Positions 50,030-63,290 of a stretch of 64,000 nt of DNA are shown here, in pieces (position 1 is the first letter of the stretch; each line of letters opens with the position of its first letter). The notes under the pieces are model-generated. The model worked only from the letters and a program-made list of their open reading frames with translations. It made no database searches and was not told where the DNA came from. The stretch is taken from the NCBI RefSeq assembly GCF_043641665.1, contig NC_092200.1:19923423-19987422 (forward strand). Direction: 5' to 3'. Both the position numbers and the translations under genes were made by a program. The DNA comes from Enoplosus armatus. Lineage: Eukaryota; Chordata; Actinopteri; Centrarchiformes; Enoplosidae.

Positions 50030-53000
50030 GCTTGTAAGTGGATACATTCACTGTTGGTTTGAGTCATGAGTGCATAAGATTGGTTGACAAGAAGGAAATA
50101 ATTTCAGTTTATACCTACAATGTTCACTGTGCCCCCCAAACTCAACATGAGTATGTGATTTTTCTTGAAAAACATAAAAGACCGAAGGTCATGTGCTAGC
50201 TCTCTTTTCTTTGCCTGTCGTATACATGTGATGAATAATTAGAACAGCTGTCAGTATGCCTCCAGTCATTTTCCCTGGTGAAACATGGCAGCTGTTGTGT
50301 ATAATAACCACAGCATCAGTTCCCTTTATGTATGGAGCACTCCTCGGAACAAAATAACTCATAGCTTTAACCTTGCAAGCCTGAGCTCCTCAGACAAGAG
50401 AATTACGATTAAAGATATAATTCAAAAAATCATGGATAAAATCTTCAAATCAATTCTAAAAAAGGCAAACAATGACGGGCAGCAAGGATTAGTGTGCTGT
50501 GATTGCACCTCTTAGGGGTTTGCTCTGGCCTCGCAGCAGGAGAAATCCCTCCCAGCGAGCCCAGAATAAAGGGGACCGCAGCAATCAAGCCTAGAGCAAA
50601 TTCAAGCATGAACGACCTTTTCAAGGTCTTCAGCTTATAAAAAGGACTTCATCTCAGTGGCGGGAAACGCGACATCGGTGGGGGCCACCAACGACACAGC
50701 AAGACGGTATTTTCGGGAGGTAGACGTAGCCTGCTACTCTGGGGTGATCGGTGTTTGCCCTCCAGTGTTTCGCCTCCAGCTAACATCATGACGTAATCTG
50801 CACTAAAAGGGTCTATACAACTGACTAAAGTCTTCATCAAATAAAGCTTTCGATTCATGCAGCCTCTCACAGCCTCATAGAGTCTTTAAGAGCTTTCTGT
50901 GAAGTCTCAAGTCTCAATGTGGATAAAAGCAAGTATGGAACATAACATAAGGCCTGTGTGTATGGTCCTAAAATGACTTTTAGTCGGTTAATCTAAAACA
51001 AAAACCTGAGAAGTAACACAAGAGGGCTGGCTCTTGACATGGGGTTCACCTTGAACCTGAGCTTCCTGGATTCATCTATGATTGGTGACTGACCACACAG
51101 ACACAGAGGTTACCAGGTCCCACCGGCACGTATTTTAAGGGCAGAGCTCTGCGTGGTGGCAGCGAGGAAACAACCGAATTAGCTCCCCACTGCGTCTGTT
51201 TTCCTTTGAAGTGTCTCGCCGCACTACGCACATGAGCCCATATAAGCGGCAGACCTCATAATTACACAGCCAAGACGCCCACCATGGCCCAATAAACGGC
51301 GAGATGACATAAATCTCTGGATGTCTAGAACAAGAGAAAATAGACAAGTGCACAGAGACCAGTCTAACATTGACTAATGTGCTCCTCCGCCCTGCCACAT
51401 ACTGTTAAAGACCGAAGAGACAAGCATGTCAGTCAACTCTGGTCAGGGGGGGCGGGGGGCAATACGCTGTTCAAACTAAACAGCATATTGCTCAGTCAGG
51501 GTTGGGAGGGAGCTGCTGCCCCGAGTGAAGGAGCTCAAGTACCGCATGTCAGGGGAACATCCGGATCGATGCAGTGTTGGCAGAGCATAGGGGGAGAGAT
51601 AACAGAGACAGTCAGGAAACATGGAGAGAGAGCTGGTAACAAGGGTCCCCCAGCCGGAGTGAGAACTGAGACAGATGCGCTTATCTAGAGAGACTCATAG
51701 CAACAGCTGCTTCATTCATGCTGCAGCACCAGTGGCGCATCCGTTACTGTAGCTGTTTGGCTCCCTGTTTAATTGCACGTACTATGGTTTTCTGTTGTGA
51801 ATCAGTCCTCTGTTGCTCCTCCTGAGCTTTCTAACAAGGGTTTTGTTTTTTTTCACATCTGAATCAGGGGGCTAAGGAAAGAGGGTGTCGTGTCGTGTGC
51901 TGCACAGATTGTATGTCGGTGCACTCTGCCATCATAAACAGTTTAGAGTATCCTGTGTGTGTGTGTGCGTGTGTGTGTTTGGGGTGGGGGGGGGGGGCGT
52001 CGGGGTCGAGGTATAAAACAGCACCTAATCTACCTACATAATCACCATGATTAATCACCTCATTAAATAACTTATTGTGTGATGGTGCAGCTATTACATG
52101 TCTTCAGTACCATTTATTGCTTTATTGGAGATATTTAGTAGCGACGTGAGAAGTGGGTTCTTAAAGTAAAAGGCCTGCTTATTTTCTGCACAGACAATCT
52201 CGGTTGATTGGCAGTTAAAGTCCAACTGAAGTCACATTTTGTTCTTTTCTGTCCCAGCTGGCTGGAGGGGGCGTGTGGCTGCCTGCCTTTGATTGACAGC
52301 AGCACCGTAGGGGGATGAGAGAGGGGAACGGTAGCCTACGCGTCGTGGTAGGCAGCAGCTGTGTTGCTGGTGGTAGGGGGGAGAGTATGCTAGCTGAGAG
52401 GGAGCACGCCGGCGTGAAGCTAATGCGGCTCTTGGTGCTGTGCAGCGTGCTCCAACCACTCTAATCACTAAAATAAAACGTCAAAATGGGAAACTAACAG
52501 TAGCGACTTCTCCCACTTTGCATCCGTTCAATCCTGTTCGGTTTTGTTTATGTGGCGCCAAATCATAACAGTTAGTTATCCATATAGGGCAGGCCTAGAT
52601 CGTGCTCTCTTTATAATGTTATTTACAAGACCCAACAGTTTCCACCATGAGCAAGCACTTGGCGACTCCCTACTCATAAGAATATTCCTCACAAACACAC
52701 ATGTAAAAGACGCACGTAATGCAACAGAAGCATCCAGACTCCGATGTCCTGTAATGCAACAAGCTCACCGCCTGATTTACAGCCCCTGAGTACAGCATCT
52801 TTCAAATGATTCCGATTCCACAGACATTGGTTTTCCAGGCTAGCTCTGTTGCAGAGGCGATCACATTTTAATGACTAAGTGCGCAGCAAACACGGCGTGC
52901 GCCTATTTCGACAGTTTGGAGACAGTACCCGCACACTGCTGCCTGTTATAAATGGCTTTGGACATTCCAGCTCTAGACGAATGCTACAAATATACTACAA

Positions 53001-56000
53001 AATACCGTACAAATACAACATTAAAAAAAACAAAAACCTCACAGCTTTCCCATCTAAAGCGAGCGTTGAGTTTATTACCACAGCATGAGGTTCTTCTTCA
53101 CGATCGCGGGGACTTAGCACATCTGTACTTGTGGCGAGCAGCTGAGGATTTGGAGATCTTTGAGAAGCTGTGACTCCCATGCACAGTTAGGAGCCATCTG
53201 AACTCGCAAACTAAATTACAAGCACAGGCTGACCAAAATAAACCCCGTGGCTTCCTCTGACTCGTGTAGGCCTCTATTGTCATATGGTTGCTTATCTAAG
53301 CAACATCATTTAAAGCAGTGGTTCCCAACCTTTCTCTCAAGGGACCCATATTTTACTGAAGACCCCCACCCGAAAGAGGGCCTACTTCTTCTGAAACATC
53401 TTTCTGTATATTTCATTATATTCACTGCATAAAAAGACAATAACAGCCCAGAACAATTAACAGTGCAATGAACCTAAATAGAGACCTTAATACCTGCAGG
53501 AAGTTTGTGTAAAACTAGCAATGTGTTGTATGTATTATGATTTCCTTTCCATTTCACTGTCATACATAAGTTTTAATAGTCCAAGCAGCCTGGCTTTATA
53601 ATAAATACATAAAAGATATAAACTTCCAAAATAACCCTTAAATTTAGTTGTCCTTCTTTAAAATTAATTAAATGCGTTTATATTATAGTTTGTATATGCA
53701 TAAGAATTCTTACACCCTTTCAAATCAGGAGGGCTTCGCGACCCCCCATGGAGCTTTGAGGATTCGGTACCCCCAGGTTGGGAACCACAGATTTTTTTTT
53801 TTGTCTTGATTTCTCAAAAGAACACATGACAGGAAATTCCCATTTTAAAACACACTAGACATCTATTATCTGCAAGAATGTCTCCTTACTGATAACAGAT
53901 ATACTATTTCTAATTATAGGGAAGGGGTGTGTGACATGCAGCATCTTTATCTCTCTGTGACATGAAAACCTCACACAGCTGCGTTTGAAAAAAAATCCAT
54001 AATTTTGGGTGTAGAAAACTCCCCCTGGTGATAAGAGACCTGTGGCCACCGCCAAGTGGATCATTTTCAGCTTGCTTCACTTGAGTGTGAAACATCAAAT
54101 CCGGAGGGAAAAAAAACTGTTTGAAAGTTGATGTATAGTACGGAGCTGGAAGAGAGCAGTTTCATGTGTATGTGTGTGGGAGAGTGTAATTAAAGACCAC
54201 ACCGACAGCCTTAAGCCTTGCAGAGTATATCCAAGTTTAGGCCTCATTAACATTCGATGGAGCTGTCATGGACGGTTGGACAGAAATCCTCTACAGCTGA
54301 CGGAGGACGTCTCCTCAGGCGGCGACCACACTGGCTGCTAATTTGGTTCTGCACAGATTGCATCTGGATTTTCTTTTCTCCTGCTTTACTATCACTGGGT
54401 GTTCCCTCCCTGCCAGTTGTATAATGCTTGGGCTCACACAGCAGCAGCACTCACAGGCTGCAGTCCGATGAGACGACGCTGTCGCAGGACTAATCTGTGA
54501 TTATTTAAAAAGAACGCTGACAGCAAGTCCAAAGCTTCCTAGTGAACGCCATCTCCCTGAAAATGTTTGACGAGACACAAAAAACGTTTCTCAGAATCCA
54601 TAGAATTTTCCAGTAATACTGTCTGTCAACGGGACCTCCCTGCATTGCTGTTCCAAAGAATGAGCCTTAAAGAAATCCACCATGTGGTAACTGTAGAATG
54701 AAAACTCCTTCTCAGGTCATTAAAGCCCCATTTCCCAGAAACAATACGGACTACATGAGTTCTTTTCAGCCAACAAAACAAATAAATAAACACCGTAACT
54801 TTACTCCTTGAAACAGCATTTAGACCTGAATGTTGTGAAGTAACACAGGAGACGTGAGGCTTTGGACCGCTCTGTGCCAATCATGTTATCAAAAGAGTCA
54901 ACCATTACAGGGCACGGGGAGGTTAAATGAAGCCTACGTAGGTAAAAGCTGCATATATGAGCACCGTTGCTGTGAGGTGACCTATGCGTGAAACGTCACA
55001 TGACAACAAATGACATACTTCATGGTGGTGGTGATGACGGTGGTTCAAGTGACTGGACATTTGAGTTCAAATCACTTGTCATGCATTTTTAAAAAGTTTT
55101 ACAGAAATTGAACAGTTAATTGATCAATAAAATATGACAGATTCAATAAATGAAGGCTTTGGATGTGCAGTCATTATCTATTCATTTTGACAAAAAGCCA
55201 GTGGGATTTTTCCACGGGATTTTGAATTATTGCAGAAAGTAAGCTCTGTGGCAAAACAAAGGTTTATGATACTCACACGTTTTGTTCAGCAAGATAATAT
55301 TCACTGACGAACACCACTTTTATAATTTTTGAAGCATAAATGGAATCGCCAAAAGTAAAAAGCTAACGTTAGGCTATAAACGAACTACACCACGGTCGCA
55401 TTACTTCGACGTCACCACCGCTGTGCTTCACTTTGAAGAGAATATAGATATATAGACAGACAGATATAGAGTAGAAACACAACGAGGCTGTAAAGGCGGA
55501 CTAGTGAGTAGATGACTTTCCGTGTTTGGCGTGAAGACGTTTAATGTCCGCGACAACCGCTGTTATACTGCTGTTTCAGGCAACTGACCAAAAACCCATT
55601 TGTTGACTTCGAGACGAAGGAACAGGAAGTGTAAAAAATGCTGACTCATTTCCGGGTTTTAGGACTCATTCCTGCTGCACTCTATTGGATTTATACTGAG
55701 AAGTTCATAAGAAAAGGCTGATTTGAGGGGAGAAAACTCGAGGTATGATTGGTTTGCGACACAAAACAACCTCACATTCACCAAGGAAGTCACTCAGGAC
55801 TATCGCGGGCTTGAATCATTCTATGGACAATTAACAGAAGACAGAACACGCCTGACCGCACCCTGCTGCTTTTTTTTTTTTAAAGTATTAGCAGGAATTT
55901 TTGGAAAGATGTACAAGAAAGACACATTATCATATATTGTTTCAGCCAAACTACCAGAATGTCCAAAACTGTGTATTCTTAGTCTGTTCTCTGAGATTCC

Positions 56001-59000
56001 AAGGTTTAATAACATCAAGCTAAACATACAATATCTGCCTTTTGGAAGAAAAAAAATGCAGAAAAACCCCTCTATGGATCAGTGGTTGAAAACCTCTCTC
56101 AAAGTCTTGCCTTTCAGAAATTTCCAAATGTTATAAAATATGGGGGGGGGGTTCCTACATTTTTTTTTTTTTTTGGAAAACAACTATGTGTGACCCTGAC
56201 GAGTTAGTATGGAAGATGTGACCGGATAATGTGAAGCTTCTTTGTGAGATATGCCAGCTTTGAAACTCACTGATAAGACTCAATAACCTTTTGATGCCAC
56301 TCTTATATCCATTTAATTGATTTTCATTGATGTATGTATTTTTTGCCATTAAAGATTTTTTTTTAGCTCAGGCTATTTATTTACTTGGTTTACTAAATAA
56401 TGTCTGATATTATTGCTGTTGTTATGTACTTTATTTTTTGGTAACTGTGTGAAGATTATTGACAGGGGGAGAGGGATATGGGGTGGGACGAGGGTGACTC
56501 TGAAGTTAGGTTACATCTGAACAACCTGAAAAAACACTCGCATTTGATTCATGACAAACATGTTGGATCTCATGCCATATGATTGGCCTTGTGTCATAAC
56601 AGGAGAAGCATGCGAGAGAGCTCATTGGGTGAATAAATAAATGTCTCATCCGACATGGTATGAAGTGTCCACTGTGAATCTACACTAAATGTATGTCATA
56701 TAACAACACTCATCTCATCTGACAGGTTGAAGCCTTCAGTCCGAGGACAATGTGGGCAAAAGTCATGCATGTAAACGCTGCCCTTTTAACCCCAAGCAAT
56801 TCGCCCTTCTTACAGCACGCGTTGCTGTGCGCAACTGGAGCCCGGCCGTTTCCTGTTAGTCATTAGGGCGCTCAGTGTTCCCTGACGTTCCAGGAAGAAA
56901 TTCTGTCTGCTTGTTGGTCTTGTGGCATCTGTGATGCAACTCCCATCAACGCCGGATTGTTCCAGGAATTCGTGATAAGTCATCCATCTGGCGGTCTAGC
57001 CAGTCTTATATGTATACTTTTTGTCTGTACATTGAACCTTAACATAACGCATTCACAAAGGAAGGTGCTGCCGGCAGCAATGGTCTGGAAACAGCCTAGA
57101 TACTGATCAACACTAGACCGTCAGGTGGTAGTAGATGAGGAGACGGAGTGAAGATGGCGCCTTTTTGAATCAAATTAAGCCTCACCAGCATTTTTATACA
57201 AACAGTGGGTCAAAAGGTCATGTGTAATGTGGCATTTTGACCCACTGACTGCCCCCCCACCCCCACCCTAAATGTGAAGTAATTCTTGGATTGGTTGGAC
57301 CTGTAAACCTCAGCAGGGAACACACCGGTTAGTATTTGGTGTCAGTGAGCTGCTTACCATCTTTTCACAACACACTGACCACACACCCCCACCACTGCCA
57401 CACATGGACACTAACTGTGGGCTGTTTCAGCTCCCTGTGTGTACCACCAGCCTCCAGCTGGTGCAGAGTGCTTCCAGATTCTTGGGAAAAGGCAGTTTAT
57501 TGTGATAACAGGAAGAGTCCCAAACGACTGAGCAAGGGTGGCCGCGAGTCGAAACGGTACAACGCGCCAGGGAGTTCAGAGAAGACTCAAAATAGCAGTG
57601 CACACTTGTAGCTGCTGGGCGTGCTTGCAGGCTTGCAGATGTGTGCATGTGCTCTCTCATTTAGCCACTTACTCCTTTCAAGTTACCACAAGGGAACATC
57701 CCACATCTGTATGTGCGGCTGCGCTCCCGGTGTGGTGTTAATTTCACTAACTGGCAGGAGCGTTGTCAGATTTACTGTACGACTTTACATCTAAGTCTGT
57801 TTAGAACAATAACAATCTCTCTGTTCTTTGAAACCAAACATGGGAAAGGCTGGGAGACTGTGTGTTTCACTTTCACACAGGAAGCTACTCAGTTTCCCTT
57901 TTGTGTTACCAGTGTGAAAACAAAGTTGGCTATTGCGATGACTCAACACGCCATAGTTTGTACTTGGCACAATCATGGCTTTGTAATCCCCCAGTGTGGC
58001 TACAGAAAAAAAAAAGGCTACATTAAACAGTAAAGTGCAACTGTAGAACTCATTTTGATCCGTTTGTGGCATTTAATTGGCGCACAAATTTAGATTCTAG
58101 CAGGCATGTCACATGACAAACAGCTTAAGTTTTGAAGACCCACACCAGGGTTTCTGCACGTTGTAGTCCATTTACTGCTGACTAGTTTTCTTTTTTTCAT
58201 ACAGATTAATTAATTTCTAGTAGCTAAACGGTTCTTTAATTGAATAGTGATAAGTAAGAATTGTGTATGCTTTGAGTTTTATCGAAATCATGTTATTTTA
58301 GTAAAGTAATCTCAGGCATGCTTCACCTAGAATTTCATATTGTGGTAAAATGAATAGAAATCAATGGTTGCCTTGGAGGACGGAAAACAACAAGTACACG
58401 ATTCAGCCACAAGTATGTGGACACATTACCACACACATGCCACACCCCTGTACGGTTGTTTCATGAGCTTTTCCACCAGACACACCTTTAGACAATGCGC
58501 CTCCAACTATTTTACAGCCAGGCCTTATCACCAAACATCAACGTTGGACCTCAAGAATGCTCTTGTGTGTCTGACTGGAAGGTTCCAACATGTGGTGGAA
58601 GGTTTTCCGAGTAGAACGGAGGCTGTTACAGCAGCATACAGTATTAATTCTTATTGTTCTACAAGCAAGGAGTGTATTGTCCACATATTTTGGGCCATGT
58701 AGTGTGTCTCCCGCCGGATCTCCCAGTAGTTACTGACCTTTGGTCCTGGTGGCCCAACCAGTCCGCCGGTGCCCGGTAGTCCTGGCTCCCCCTGGTTGGA
58801 CAATAAACACACTCTGAGAGGCAAGGTGGAGCAGCAGCAGCAGCAGCCAAATTCAACACTATTACAGTAATTGTCTGTCCCACTTCAAACACTGCACTGC
58901 TATGACTGCAGAGACTGCTGTGACAGGAGGAAATCCCACACATGCACAGAGGAAGCCAAACCTCCAGAAGTTATTAGAAGTAAGCGACTGTTCTCTTTAC

Positions 59001-62000
59001 GTCTATTTATAGTAGAATTATTTTTTCACGTGACAGAACTGGATCTTACCATTGGTCCAGCTTCTCCTGGAGGTCCCGGCTCGCCTCTCGCACCAGGAAG
59101 ACCCTGTATACAAAAAAAGATACTAATACATTGTAGTGACATACATATATATATATCAAGACCATAACAGAAAAGAATATCTGTAGGTTATTGGTCTCAC
59201 CTTGGGTCCTGTGGGTCCTGGTTCTCCTGTTAAGCCTGGTTCCCCTCTGTCTCCCTGAGCAGTGTCAGCAGAATCAGGTACTATCAGTACTGGCAGTACT
59301 GCCACAACATTGATCCAACTGCTTCTTTGAAGACTTACCTTGCTACCTTTTAGACCAGGCTCCCCTGTTGGCCCTGCTGGGCCACTTTCACCCTGGCAAG
59401 CCAAGGGAAGACAGTAGGTAAGAGCATTCAATCAAAGTCAGACTCATTTCACTAAAAAGAACAGTACATGGCTTATAATACATGTCTGTGGAATTTTAAA
59501 TCTCAGAAATGCTGGCCAAGCTGGCCAAAATCTTTAGATCATTTTAATTTGTTGACCAAAGTCCAAGAGGGAGACCTTTAACTATAGACCCTATAACTTG
59601 GGACCCAGGTCAGCAAAAGCTCAGTGACCTCATACAGGTCTCCAACTTGGAACAGAGTACAACCTAGAGAAAACCATTTAAGTACTATACTAAAAATTCC
59701 AAAGGTTGGTTGCAAGATGTTGAGCAAGATCAATTGTTTTTTTTCCCCAGAAGAGGTTGAATAGAAGCAACCTTAGAGTAGTAGTTTAGGACACAGAAGC
59801 AACAACAGGTATTATCATCTGGCATTTTTCTGAATGCTTGTTTATATTATACAGCAAGACTGGAGTTGACACGAGTTTAATTAAATTGATTTTGCCATTT
59901 ATTCCCATCTTTGGTGCAGCAGCAGTGTAGTAAAATCACAGATTTTTTTACCTTCAACCCTGGTAATCCAGGAGGGCCGGATTCCCCAGGTTGCCCATCT
60001 TTACCCTGGGGACAGAGACACATTTTAACATGTATCCTAAAGACTGGTGACAACATTATGAAGTGGTGAAACCAAAGAAAGTGATGTAGAAACTGATTAG
60101 CACTTACATGCTTACCATCAGGTCCTGGTGGTCCTTCCCTCCCTTTCTCCCCTCGGAAACCCTGCAGGATTAAAACATCCCATCACGACACACACATGTA
60201 CAACATATTCCTGTGATGTAGTGTATTGTACTTCTGGACACAGGCTTTAATAAATATGTATATTTTTTAGTCATGCTAGCAGTGTGGCTGTATGGATGGC
60301 AATGATAGTCTGTCTATCTGTCCACCATTTTGGTTCAGACTGAAATATCTCAGCACCTGTTGGATGAATTGCCAGTCATGGTTTCCAGATGATATATCAG
60401 AATGGTTTAGTGATCCGCTGACTTTAGCACCACCATGAGGTTATCTTGACAACTATTAGATGGGTTGCCATAACATTTGGTAACAACATTCATGTCCGAT
60501 TCGCAGTGAATTTTAATAACTTGGTGACTTTTCCTCTAGCGCCATCTAATTTGCCAAATACGTTGGTTTATGACCAAATATCTGAAAAGCTAAAGTGCAT
60601 AAAGCACTTATGTCAGCCTCAGGTAAACTTTCTGGTTACTGCTACTTAACAAATGTTAGCATGCGAATGAGCTAAACTAAGAGGGTGAACATGGTAAACA
60701 TCATATGTGCTAAACATCAGAAGTGTGAGCATGTTGCCATGCTAATGTTAGCATGTAGCTCTATCTACTATCACTCAATATAGCATATGGAAAAATAAAA
60801 GTTCAGATGGAGTCTTCATTCTAGATGCTGATATGTTAGGAGTACCATCATCAAGGCAGTAGGTTGAAAGTCAGTTGAATACCTCTCTAAAGTTTGCTAA
60901 CGTTAGCTAACGTTAGCCAGTGTGTTGGATTTAGCACTGTTGCATTTTATTTCTTATAGGTTCAACTTTTTAATTGTAATAGGAAGTATGTATATCGTCT
61001 TTCAAGAGCAACATATTCCCGCTTGAACCTTTTCCACTCCAAGCTATTTTTAACAAAACCTGTAAGATGACATACCCAAAATCAAACGGTTGTAGCCTCT
61101 GATCAACACTGACTATGTAATGGAATAACCTTTCCAGGTGTTTTGTGAAAATCTCAGACATAGTTAACCCTTTGAACTCTGCAATAGAAATGGTCCGCCA
61201 GGTTTTTTTTTGTTTTTTTTTGCTTATTGTGATGTCATTTCCTAGATTATCTTAAACTGCTTCATGTCCCTAAAAACAACATAAGCTAAAAGGTAAGTGC
61301 AAGTCAATAAACCAGAATGACATGACAAATGGCGCCACGGTGTGGTGTCACCCCGGTTTGGACCGCACGTAACGTATTGACGTCATCAACTTGCGGCACG
61401 GGTGTACAACGTGATGGCGTGAAAGGAGCCTTAGCTTTTAGCTGCACATGCGCTAGCTATTATGTTTTTTTTTTACTTTAGATCAATCTAAACAGGATTA
61501 CGCAAACAACGACCTCCTGTGGCCACTTCTGGGCTGCCCACGGGAGGTCTGTTTACTGTGTTACTGAAGCATAGCAACAGAGGTTTGAAATTTAATTGAA
61601 ATATCTTTTAGTCTGGATAACTGTGTGTGGTGTCCTGCAGAAAAAGGCCAAACAAAAAAATACCAGAGTTTTAGAAGTCTACCCCCTTTTTTTCAAAAAG
61701 TACTGCATGGTTAGGCAGCTCTCCAAAAAGGACACTTGAAGATTCCAAAACCTCCCTGGTAAACAAATACTACTGCAACTCATAAGAAGTGAGTCATGAC
61801 AACTAGAAGTCATTAGAGGTTATTAGTAGAGGACAGAAGTTGAGGTCTGGAATTGTATATTTTCTTTTCTAGTTCCTGATTTTGCCTGTTGTGGTCTCTC
61901 CTCCGTATCCATATAGCATAAACCACTGTGGATCAGTGCGTCAATAACTACCAGCGTGTCTCATAACCTCCGATATAATGATATAGTGTTGAATCCAATC

Positions 62001-63243
62001 AGAACAGATGTATTACTGCAACAACAAAAAAAAAGCAAAGAAGAAGAAAATGTGTGTGCGTAAGCAAGCAGTGCATTCTATATTTATTTATTTGTAGATC
62101 CAAGATTGTTTCTGAACTCCTAAAATAATAAAAACGTGCAAAAGCCAAGGTATGGCAATGTGACATGACGTCAAGGACCCATGCTATTATTTTGAAGAGA
62201 TTATTTTTTGGGGCTTTTTGCCTTTAATCAACAGTGACAGACGAGACAGACCGGAAAGGTGGGAGAAAGAGAGGGGATGACATGCAGCAAAGGGCCCGGG
62301 CCAGAATCAGTAAGGACTCAGCCTTTTGTATATGAGACTCCCACTCTACCAGGTGAGCCACCGGGGGCCCCACCTGTGCTATTTTAACTGTTTTGACAGA
62401 CAATATAGCTCTCTCTCTCTCACACATTCACAATATATATATTATTGTACAATAATATGCAATATCTATTTTGGCGTATATTTTAGCACCATGGACAGAG
62501 AGCGCTATCATTAGTCATTTGTTCAAACCTCACAGCAAATAAAGAAATGCATTAAATTATATGCAAAACACAGCAAAAGAAAAGGCAAATTTGGCACGAA
62601 ATAGACACATTTATTTTCAAAGTACCAAGATCCAAACACGCAGGCTGATTTCAGTCTTCAACAACATGTTTGAATTCATTCGTTACCGGGAAAAAAAAAC
62701 ACCTACAATCACGGACATCACCTGTACTGTATCTGCAGGGCACTTATCTAAAGCAGCTGAGCAAAAAGCTTCCATCACACACTGTCGAAAATCATGGAGG
62801 GACAAACAAGTTCACTCACTGACGGGCATACGGACATCAGAGGTCGATTTTCTTCTCATAGACAAATAGGCCTGAATGAGTGCATATTGTGCATGCAGTA
62901 ATCATATTTGTAATCATACATGCATACAATGGTCGTGCAGTGCAATACTTTCAGTTTCAACAAGTGCTACCTAAAGTCCAAGTTCAAGCCTCTCAAAAAG
63001 GCACCGCGGCCACACAGTTCACAGGTCCGACAACACACAATGAAACAGGCAGTCGGTGCTAGGCCTCAGACAATCAGACACATTAAATCACGTCTTCACT
63101 TTGCCCGCTTCTGATGTAACGTCAATACAATGTTTATTTTATTAAAAAAGAAAAAAACTGATTCTATGCAATCCTGGTGTCCAAAAAAGACACGTCATAC
63201 ATCAAATGTGCTTATGAGTCTTATAGGACAAAGCAATGTGAGT

Positions 63244-63290
<47 letters not shown>

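Larger units (their letters stand above)
48508..58737 (-). other. Collagen intron w9-w10 (10.2 kb), repeat-rich
   Basis: It holds partial TTAA-MITE (48726-48869), unnamed repeat copy 3 (49710-50102), CA/GT runs (49985-50029 and 51951-51978), a teleost repeat (52545-52690), a hAT-like element (53316-53790), 0.45-kb repeat copy B (55185-55690), a possible LINE remnant (55720-56360) and a MITE (58397-58704). No additional collagen exon was seen. Confidence 0.6.
60162..63290 (-). other. Collagen intron w3-w4
   Basis: A 3.1-kb intron with a teleost repeat in inverse orientation (60265-60790), a second repeat at 62205-62372 and the CA repeat touching the w3 donor. No exon-like sequence. Confidence 0.6.

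Noticed and set aside
60108..60153. Alternative 46-nt version of exon w4
   Set aside because: The first GT (gtaagc) would break the Gly-X-Y frame; the second (gtaagt) gives 54 nt in frame.
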